From contig SKGH01000020.1 in assembly GCA_007117575.1 (NCBI GenBank), positions 1 to 11,038 of the forward strand: a stretch of DNA of 11,038 nucleotides, read 5' to 3'. Source of the stretch: Candidatus Kaiserbacteria bacterium. Its GTDB lineage: Bacteria > Patescibacteriota > Minisyncoccia > Phycocordibacterales > UBA918. The notes beneath the pieces are model-generated. The model was not told the DNA's origin and searched no databases. It saw nothing but the letters and a program-made list of their open reading frames with translations. This document shows positions 6,062-11,038 of the stretch, one piece after another. Both the position numbers and the translations under genes were made by a program. Position 1 is the first letter of the stretch; each line of letters starts with the position of its first letter.

Positions 6062-7312
6062 ATGGAACAAATAAAATCAGACGTAGAATCTTTCGCCCGC
6101 ATACGCGTTATAGGTGTAGGTGGTTCAGGTAACAATGCCGTTAACCACATGGTTACCTCAAAAATCAAAGGGGTTGAGTTTATAGCTATAAACAGCGATG
6201 CTCAGGACCTACATCATTCTTTGGCAAAAAAGAAAATTCACATCGGAAAAAATCTGACTCGTGGTCTGGGCGCCGGAGGCAATCCGGACATGGGTAGGAG
6301 AGCAGCCGAAGAGACCAGAGAGGAAGTAGCGAATTCTCTGAAAGGTTCTGACATGATTTTCATAACCGGAGGCATGGGAGGTGGTACCGGTACAGGCGCT
6401 GCTCCGGTTGTGGCCAAAATTGCCCACGACAGCGGAGCCCTAACAGTTGGCGTAGTTACAAAACCATTTTTGTTTGAAGGACAAGAAAGAATGCGTCTTG
6501 CTCTGCAAGGAATTGAGGAATTAAAAAATGAAGTCGACGCCCTTATTACCATACCAAACGACAGACTACTAGCTATCGTTGACAAAGAAACTACGGTTAA
6601 AAATGCTTTCGGTATGTGTGACGATATACTGAAGCAAGCTGTGGAAGGTATATCGGACCTAATAACCATGCCGGGTATAATAAACGTAGACTTTGCGGAT
6701 ATCCGTTCGGTAATGGAGAATGCCGGTTCAGCCCTTATGGGTATAGGTACCTCTTCTGGAGAAAAGCGAGCTGAAGAGGCAGCTAGAGCAGCGATTAACT
6801 CTCCTCTACTTGAAGTTTCCATAACCGGTGCTAAAGGTGTCCTCTTTGCTATAGCGGGAGGTGACGATCTGGGAATGCTAGAAATACAAGAAGCCGCAAG
6901 AGTTATCACTGAATCAATAGATCCTCATGCCAAAGTTATCTTCGGCGCCATTAAAGATGAAAAATTAAAGAAAAACGAACTCAAAGTAACGGTGATAGCT
7001 ACAGGTTTTCCCGAGCCTCACACCTCTGGTGACTATAGCGAATCTACCATAACCAGAACAGCTCCATCTGCACACATACCAAGCAACATGAACAAAGCAG
7101 ATGACGAAAAACCAAAAGGGCGAATATTTAATTCCCTTTCCACCCCTAATTCAAGCGAAAGTTCTAAAGCAGACATTACTCCTAAAAAGGACACGCCTCT
7201 AAAGCCCAACAATGCAAAAACTGATCCTAAACCGGTTGACCCTATTGATGAAGATGACGATGATGACTGGGGAGCTGTCCCAGCCTTCCTGCGAAGGTCC
7301 AAACTAAAATAA
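6062..7312 (+). CDS. ftsZ: Cell division protein FtsZ
   Basis: FtsZ is the tubulin-like GTPase that polymerises into the Z-ring at mid-cell. In 416 residues it shows GVGGSGNNAVNHM near the N-terminus (18-30), the tubulin signature GGMGGGTGTG (103-112) and the T7 catalytic loop NVDFADIR (208-215). A disordered, Ser/Pro/Lys-rich linker (about 325-395) leads to an acidic stretch and the C-terminal peptide WGAVPAFLRR, which binds FtsA. All expected catalytic parts are intact. The 157-base gap after ftsA holds no gene and no promoter I can call with confidence, but is long enough for one, so ftsZ may be both read through from ftsA and separately transcribed. The start ATG follows an A/T stretch with no Shine-Dalgarno sequence. 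Confidence 0.98.
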   Translation: MEQIKSDVESFARIRVIGVGGSGNNAVNHMVTSKIKGVEFIAINSDAQDLHHSLAKKKIHIGKNLTRGLGAGGNPDMGRRAAEETREEVANSLKGSDMIFITGGMGGGTGTGAAPVVAKIAHDSGALTVGVVTKPFLFEGQERMRLALQGIEELKNEVDALITIPNDRLLAIVDKETTVKNAFGMCDDILKQAVEGISDLITMPGIINVDFADIRSVMENAGSALMGIGTSSGEKRAEEAARAAINSPLLEVSITGAKGVLFAIAGGDDLGMLEIQEAARVITESIDPHAKVIFGAIKDEKLKKNELKVTVIATGFPEPHTSGDYSESTITRTAPSAHIPSNMNKADDEKPKGRIFNSLSTPNSSESSKADITPKKDTPLKPNNAKTDPKPVDPIDEDDDDDWGAVPAFLRRSKLK

Positions 7313-7335
7313 AACCATTTTTCACCAAAATTATT

Positions 7336-7370
7336 AAAAAACCAACCATTATTATAAAGGTTGGTTTTTT
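7336..7370. terminator. Bidirectional terminator between ftsZ and the DUF4395 gene
   Basis: A perfect 12-base-pair stem joins AAAAAACCAACC (7336-7347) and GGTTGGTTTTTT (7359-7370) over an 11-base loop. It gives a T-tract on both strands. It lies 23 bases after the ftsZ stop and 34 bases after the end of the convergent DUF4395 gene, so it probably serves both. A weaker AGACT/AGTCT hairpin at 7384-7398 lies between it and the DUF4395 stop. Confidence 0.85.
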
Positions 7371-7404
7371 AAAAACATCAAAAGACTGACTAAAGTCTGA
7401 AATC

Positions 7405-7974
7405 TTAATCAATACTACACACATTACCCGGACACACTGGCGCGTATTCGGTTTCGCGAATTATTCCCAGCTTCTTTAAAAAAGTGTACAACTTGCAACC
7501 GACGCAAATACCAAAAGCACTCTCAGCAAACATAAAAATTAGACATGTGGCACAGATGAGAAGATTTATTGGTCCTTGCACGTCAAATACAAATAGTAAG
7601 AAGATCATAGTGGTTGCCAGAAAAAGTCCTATAGACCATGCAAATCTTTTCTGAACAGCACCAACATACTCAGGAGCTTGATTATGCACTATCAATTGCG
7701 CCAGTGCTGATAAGGGTGAAAACTTAACACCGATTATAACCTTCATAAAAAAGTCAACAAACAGAAAAACGACCAATATTCGTATGTACAAGAAATCTCC
7801 CAAATAAAAAGCGTGAAAAAATGCAAACATACCCAAAGCAAAAGCAATACCTGCTCCCGCCCTAACCGCTCTTTCATTTAAAACCGGATAGGGTGCCGGC
7901 TTACCATATATCATCAAACCCGGAATGACCTTGCCGTATTGAAAAAAACCGAATTGTTTTAGTTTGTTTATCAT
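7405..7974 (-). CDS. DUF4395 family membrane protein with conserved cysteines
   Basis: This 189-residue integral membrane protein has four predicted membrane segments (about 37-57, 61-82, 112-132, 135-155). The DUF4395 hallmarks are visible: PYPVLNERAVRAGAG (28-42), the FSPLSALAQL segment after the second membrane span, QKRFAWSIG, and the signature FGICVGCKLY (154-163) with its CxxC-like pair Cys157 and Cys160. Two more cysteines form CPGNVC (181-186) at the C-terminus. The biochemical function of DUF4395 is not established. My recollection is that members often occur near thioredoxin and rhodanese genes. Here the gene starts six bases after a CsoR/CstR-type regulator and is almost certainly controlled by its operator. 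A role in sulfur or thiol-redox handling at the membrane is inferred from context and cysteines, not demonstrated. Confidence 0.85.
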   Translation of the reverse strand: MINKLKQFGFFQYGKVIPGLMIYGKPAPYPVLNERAVRAGAGIAFALGMFAFFHAFYLGDFLYIRILVVFLFVDFFMKVIIGVKFSPLSALAQLIVHNQAPEYVGAVQKRFAWSIGLFLATTMIFLLFVFDVQGPINLLICATCLIFMFAESAFGICVGCKLYTFLKKLGIIRETEYAPVCPGNVCSID

Positions 7975-7980
7975 AAATAA

Positions 7981-8217
7981 TTACCCTTTTTTAATTAAAA
8001 TATTAATGATCTTTCTAGTTTCAGCTTCTGAACGCGTTTTCTTTCCACACTCTTCCAGTGAAGCATGTAGGTATTCTTCCAAAGCTGACTCTAGCGCACC
8101 TTTAGTGGCTAAAAACTGAGTCAATACCTCTGTACATGAAGCCTCATTTTCAATACTGGTCCGCACGTGAGAAAGTTGACCTTCAAGACGTTTTAATCTA
8201 TTCAATATCTTTTTCAT
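7981..8217 (-). CDS. CsoR/CstR-family transcriptional repressor, CstR-like cysteine pattern
   Basis: This all-helical, DUF156-family sensor is about 78 residues long. The family start is clear in LNRLKRLEGQL, followed by CTEVLTQFLATKGALESAL and HASLEEC. In the numbering from the upstream GTG, the conserved cysteines are Cys29 and Cys58. The 29-residue spacing is the same as between Cys36 and Cys65 of copper-sensing CsoR and between Cys31 and Cys60 of the persulfide sensor CstR. The copper-ligand histidine expected four residues before the second cysteine is Ser54 here, as expected for CstR-like rather than copper-binding members. The start is GTG 8220 or ATG 8217. I favour ATG because the promoter predicts transcription starting right there. 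A canonical operator lies directly upstream, so autoregulation is expected. The DUF4395 gene follows after six bases. Confidence 0.9.
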   Translation of the reverse strand: MKKILNRLKRLEGQLSHVRTSIENEASCTEVLTQFLATKGALESALEEYLHASLEECGKKTRSEAETRKIINILIKKG

Positions 8218-8225
8218 CACTTAGC

Positions 8226-8254
8226 AGTATACCCCATAGGGGTATACAGGTCAA
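8226..8254 (-). promoter_or_regulatory. Promoter with embedded CsoR/CstR operator, predicted leaderless
   Basis: Read on the minus strand, TTGACC (8254-8249) and TATACT (8231-8226) form a near-consensus promoter with exactly 17 bases between. The spacer and -10 box are overlaid by a perfect palindrome, GTATACCCC and GGGGTATAC around a three-base centre (8227-8247). This is the classic G/C-tract operator of the CsoR family. Bound repressor would block RNA polymerase. The -10 box ends eight bases before the ATG at 8217, so the mRNA would start at or within one or two bases of the start codon. A weak divergent promoter for trxB (TATACA at 8243-8248 and TATGCT at 8266-8271, 17-base spacing) overlaps the same operator. 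Confidence 0.85.
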
Positions 8255-8358
8255 CGACATCATGATATGCTAAGAAACGCATTATTAAAAATTTAAACCA
8301 GAAAATATTTTTAATGTTTATTATAAAAAAATAATAAAGTTAAATTTTGAAAAATTCT

Positions 8359-9279
8359 ATGTACGACTTAACTATTATAGGTGGAGGACCTGCTGGCGCT
8401 TCAGCTGGTGTTTACGCATCAAGAAAACAACTATCTACTTTATTTATTACTAAAGAATGGGGCGGTCAAAGTATCGTGTCAGACGATATTCAGAACTGGA
8501 TAGGCACCCCTTCAATTTCAGGTTCTGACCTTGCTAACGATCTAAAAAAACACGTTCACGCGTACGCTGGAGATTGTGTTGACATTAAAGAAGGTAAAAC
8601 GGTTACCCAAATAACCAAAATAGATGGTGGTTTTGAAATAACACTAAACAATGACCAAAAATTCCAATCAAAAACCATACTGATAACAAGCGGGTCTAAA
8701 AGACGTCGCTTAACGGTCGAGAATGCTGATAAGTTTGAGCATAAAGGTCTGACCTATTGTGCCAGCTGTGACGGTCCCATGTTTTCTGGTCAAGACGTTG
8801 CTGTTATTGGTGGAGGAAATGCCGCTTTTGAGACCGCCGCCCAACTGTTGGCATACACTAAAAGCGTTACCCTACTACAAAGAAGTTCCCGATACAAAGC
8901 AGACCCGGTGACAGTTGAAAAAGTTCTATCGCACCCAAATATGACCGGAGTCTTAAACGCTAAACTGTTAAAGATTAACGGTGACAAATTCGTTGACGGA
9001 CTAACCTACGCTGATGAAAATGATCAAGAACAATCAATATCTGTTTCAGGAATATTTGTAGAAATAGGTATGATACCCAACACTGAATATCTTTCCGGAT
9101 TGGTAGAACTAGATGAATATAAAAGAATTAAAATAGACCCTTGGAACCAAAAAACAAGTACGGAGGGAATATGGGCGGCTGGAGATTGTACCAACATTCT
9201 CTACCACCAAAACAACATTGCAGCAGGCGACGCGGTGCGAGCTCTTGAAGACATCTACGTAACACTTAAAGCGCGTTGA
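8359..9279 (+). CDS. trxB: Thioredoxin-reductase-like FAD disulfide oxidoreductase
   Basis: This two-domain flavoprotein (306 residues) would transfer electrons from a nicotinamide or other donor through FAD to a redox-active disulfide. Visible are the N-terminal FAD motif GGGPAGASAG, the active-site CASCDG (Cys134, Cys137; family CATC), the second dinucleotide motif GGGNAAFETA (151-160) and the C-terminal FAD motif WAAGDCT. The segment that usually reads HRRxxFRA and binds the NADPH phosphate is QRSSRYKA (174-181). The second arginine is lost, so the cofactor may be NADH or another donor. The frame opens at TTG 8347, but I choose ATG 8359 because MYDLTIIGGGPAG is the normal family start. No thioredoxin gene is in the window. 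It is divergent from the CstR-like operon, with the shared operator about 110 bases upstream, and ends in a strong terminator. Confidence 0.92.
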   Translation: MYDLTIIGGGPAGASAGVYASRKQLSTLFITKEWGGQSIVSDDIQNWIGTPSISGSDLANDLKKHVHAYAGDCVDIKEGKTVTQITKIDGGFEITLNNDQKFQSKTILITSGSKRRRLTVENADKFEHKGLTYCASCDGPMFSGQDVAVIGGGNAAFETAAQLLAYTKSVTLLQRSSRYKADPVTVEKVLSHPNMTGVLNAKLLKINGDKFVDGLTYADENDQEQSISVSGIFVEIGMIPNTEYLSGLVELDEYKRIKIDPWNQKTSTEGIWAAGDCTNILYHQNNIAAGDAVRALEDIYVTLKAR

Positions 9280-9305
9280 TATAAAACTAAGCCTTGTTTA
9301 AAACG

Positions 9306-9345
9306 CAAAACACGCTGGGGTATTACCAGCGTGTTTTGTTTTGTA
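9306..9345 (+). terminator. Intrinsic terminator after trxB
   Basis: A perfect 13-base-pair stem joins CAAAACACGCTGG (9306-9318) and CCAGCGTGTTTTG (9326-9338) over a seven-base loop. It is followed by TTTTG and lies 26 bases after the trxB stop. A second, weaker hairpin follows at 9354-9378 (AGCAATTG/CAATTGCT, nine-base loop, then GTTTTA). Confidence 0.88.
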
Positions 9346-9645
9346 CAACGTAGAGCAATTGGTTTGCATGCAATTGCTGTTTTACCAAGACAGCAAGTAT
9401 TGAATCACCACCACGCAAACCTAGTACTAGATTCTCATATGTAAAGAAAAGGTCAATACACAAATAATACTCATATTTCTACATACACCTGTTAATAAAC
9501 TGTGGAAACAGTAGGTATAAACAGTTCAAAACTCACTGCTTAAGTCATGTATAAACCTGTTGTAAACTAACTAAAAACAAAACACAGAAAGTTAGTGATA
9601 ATGTACCTTGGCACGGGACAGAGATGGTTTGTTGGATACACCCCC
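9339..9645. other. Intergenic stretch without a recognisable gene
   Basis: No reading frame or RNA gene is supported here. It contains the minor hairpin at 9354-9378 and AT-rich sequence with the phrase GTATAAAC occurring twice (about 9514 and 9549) near CTGTT-type words. It ends in a C-run directly before the left tip of the repeat at 9646. It lacks the DnaA-box clusters expected of an origin. Confidence 0.4.
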
Positions 9646-9890
9646 CCAGCCCTAGTTTCTGTGTTCATTTATACCCTATCGCAACTTAACTAATAGCGGT
9701 TTTGACTTATACTCATGACTTACGCGTTTGGCGAATTTCTTTGTTGCTTTCGTCACTCAAACCTTTCATCGTACCACCAAGTACGCCTCACCCGGCTCCA
9801 GTTTCGGTAACCATTTATTACTAACGTAATAAACCAAATCGTTTTAGTCAGTCACGGAAGAATATAAATGATCACGGAAACTAGGGCTGG
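9646..9890. repeat. Copy C of the palindromic repeat family, composite (245 bp)
   Basis: CCAGCCCTAGTTTC (9646-9659) and its exact reverse complement GAAACTAGGGCTGG (9877-9890) bound the element. Imperfect similarity between the two ends continues inward for about 80 bases when one is reverse-complemented. A third, same-facing tip, GGCTCCAGTTTCGGTAA (from about 9794), lies inside, so 9792-9890 by itself forms a palindromic unit of about 99 bases like the copy at 2291. The part 9812-9890 is nearly identical to 1-80. The middle (9713-9791) contains TCATGACTTACGCGTTT, found inverted at 104-120. There is no transposase. It looks like a non-autonomous, nested MITE or REPIN-like element between the convergent trxB and VIT1 genes. 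Confidence 0.8.
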
Positions 9891-10062
9891 TGGTTCTAAA
9901 GCGGTGCTGGTAAAAAAATAAAATGCTAGAAAATATAGCTGGAAAAATCACTAAATAGACAAGCAAATAATAAAACTTTGTTGTGAATAAAGCTCAAAGA
10001 CGACCTACCTAGAGGCTTATCTCACACAAATTAAACCAGATAAAGATTAAAATATGCTCAAC
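9891..10062. other. Short intergenic region downstream of the VIT1-type gene
   Basis: No gene is visible in this AT-rich stretch between the repeat and the 3' end of the minus-strand transporter gene. I see no strong stem followed by a T-tract on the minus strand, so the repeat at 9646-9890 is the best candidate to stop transcription coming from that gene. Confidence 0.35.
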
Positions 10063-10860
10063 TTATAAGTCAGAAAAGAAAGTACCCACCCAAAAAGCCA
10101 CCACAGCCGCAGCGCCACCTATCAACACCACCTCAAACACAGACCTTAAAAACCGCCCGCCTAAAATATACCATTTCAAATACCCCAATAAAAAAAGAGC
10201 GGAAAATGTACCTGCTATAGAAAGCATGAAAGAGAGTTTTGCGTCACCAGAATCAAGCAAGATAAACGGCAACAATGGCACACTACCGAAAACCAAAAAA
10301 GCGGTGAAAGTGGTTAAACCTGTCAATGTTGCATTTTCACCCCTAGGGTCAGACATGTCTTTTTTGTGAGTTACTAAAAAATCTATCCAGTAATCCTCAT
10401 TGTTTTTATATATCTCAGCCAAACTAACCGCCTCTTGCTCAGCGAAACCTTTGTCTTTCAACAATTCTACTGTTTCTTTAAATTCCCGATCAGTATCACT
10501 TCTGATCATCCTTTTTACCACACCACGAGTCACTAAATACTGATCTTTTTGCGTGCGCACAGAAAGAAAGTTGCTCAAACCCATAGACACTCCATCAGCC
10601 AACAAATTAGCCAAACCAAACAACAAAACCACTGTGAAGGTCAGTGTAGTAGCAACATCACCAGAAATGGCCGCGCCGGAAAAACCTGCCACTACCGCAA
10701 AAGTAGTGATAATGCCGTCTGTACCACCATATACCACCTCCTTTAAATAGACCGATAGACTATACTTAGTGTGACCGAAAATACAAAACGACCTCCCTTT
10801 CTGTGTAGACTGATTATTTTTAGAGCTGTTTTTTACATTCATATCACATAAGTTTATCAT
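10063..10860 (-). CDS. VIT1/CCC1-family iron/manganese transporter
   Basis: This 265-residue membrane protein belongs to the vacuolar iron transporter family, which moves Fe2+ or Mn2+ out of the cytosol, probably by proton antiport. Five membrane segments are visible at about 47-62, 70-95, 180-203, 207-229 and 241-262. The first carries the family signature VVYGGTDGIITTFAVVAG with the metal-site Asp48, and the second carries NLLADGVSMGLSNFLSVRTQ with Met93. A cytosolic acidic and basic helical domain (about 103-175) sits between the second and third segments, as in other members, where it gathers metal ions. The N-terminus is hydrophilic for about 40 residues. A second in-frame ATG at residue 7 (10842) is an alternative start. 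It ends facing trxB across a repeat-rich spacer. Confidence 0.9.
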   Translation of the reverse strand: MINLCDMNVKNSSKNNQSTQKGRSFCIFGHTKYSLSVYLKEVVYGGTDGIITTFAVVAGFSGAAISGDVATTLTFTVVLLFGLANLLADGVSMGLSNFLSVRTQKDQYLVTRGVVKRMIRSDTDREFKETVELLKDKGFAEQEAVSLAEIYKNNEDYWIDFLVTHKKDMSDPRGENATLTGLTTFTAFLVFGSVPLLPFILLDSGDAKLSFMLSIAGTFSALFLLGYLKWYILGGRFLRSVFEVVLIGGAAAVVAFWVGTFFSDL

Positions 10861-10965
10861 AGATGCACATAATATATTTAAACACTGGTATTTTTATCTA
10901 TTTTTGCTAACATAGCACTGTTGTGCAGAGAAAATAAAGCACAACAAAAACAACAAAGTCTAGAC

Positions 10966-11038
10966 GGCCCCATCGTCTAGTGGTTAGGACGCAAGGTTTT
11001 CATCCTTGAAACCGGGGTTCGATTCCCCGTGGGGTCAC
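10966..11038 (+). tRNA. tRNA-Glu (anticodon UUC), CCA end cut by the window edge
   Basis: The acceptor arm GGCCCCA (10966-10972) pairs with TGGGGTC (11030-11036), with one G-U pair. The D-arm GTC/GAC surrounds TAGTGGTTAG. The anticodon stem CAAGG/CCTTG encloses the loop TTTTCAT with anticodon TTC. The T-arm CGGGG/CCCCG encloses TTCGATT. A11037 is the discriminator base, and C11038 may be the first base of an encoded CCA. Confidence 0.97.

Noticed and set aside
6238..6909. 223-codon minus-strand reading frame
   Set aside because: It lies wholly inside ftsZ, whose motifs are unmistakable. The product is low-complexity Ser/Pro/Ala sequence, typical of an antisense shadow.
7981..8217. Copper-responsive CsoR controlling copper export
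   Set aside because: The histidine ligand position is Ser54 and no copper ATPase or chaperone gene follows. A CstR-like role fits better, though function is not proven.
9339..9645. Replication origin or CRISPR-like array
   Set aside because: There are no DnaA-box clusters, no regular repeat-spacer structure, and no dnaA, dnaN or cas genes nearby.
1..9890. Composite transposon bounded by copies A and C
   Set aside because: The direct copies flank core housekeeping genes (lepB, rpsU, ftsA, ftsZ), and there is no transposase between them. Independent insertions of a short repeat are simpler.

Overview
The window looks like a chromosomal piece of a low-GC, small-genome bacterium, most probably a member of the Candidate Phyla Radiation (Patescibacteria, Parcubacteria-like). 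This is an inference. It rests on the AT-rich composition, the near absence of Shine-Dalgarno sequences in front of the genes, the bS21 variant, the short single-domain proteins, a stripped-down histidyl-tRNA-synthetase-like protein, and the order rpsU / ybeY / ftsA / ftsZ. TGA is used as a stop (trxB), so the code appears standard rather than the Gracilibacteria/SR1 code.

Layout. Positions 1-307 hold a truncated copy of a short palindromic repeat family and a good sigma70-type promoter. This drives lepB (signal peptidase I) and a close downstream gene for a divergent HisRS-like protein (308-2167). A convergent intergenic region (2168-2491) carries a GC-rich hairpin and a second repeat copy. 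A minus-strand M20 metallopeptidase follows (2492-3574). A divergent intergenic region with four ACTTAC motifs precedes rpsU (bS21), which ends in a strong terminator. Next comes a block of a possible 44-codon small ORF, ybeY, ftsA and ftsZ (4200-7312), closed by a bidirectional terminator.

On the minus strand, 7405-8217 is a two-gene operon. It encodes a CsoR/CstR-family sensor and a DUF4395 membrane protein. A textbook CsoR-type operator is embedded in a strong promoter, placed so that the mRNA should be leaderless. Facing away is a thioredoxin-reductase-like gene (8359-9279) with a strong terminator. About 780 bases without a gene follow (9280-10062), including the longest repeat copy, then a minus-strand VIT1/CCC1-type metal transporter and tRNA-Glu(UUC), whose CCA end is cut by the window edge.

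How the parts work together. ftsA and ftsZ provide the divisome core, ybeY and rpsU belong to ribosome function, and lepB handles secretion. The most interesting functional unit is the CstR-like regulator, DUF4395 protein and TrxB-like flavoprotein. The regulator keeps the two cysteines of the family but lacks the copper-binding histidine, which points to sulfane-sulfur (persulfide) sensing rather than copper sensing. The second notable element is a family of 80-250 bp inverted-repeat (REPIN/MITE-like) elements with three copies in 11 kb.
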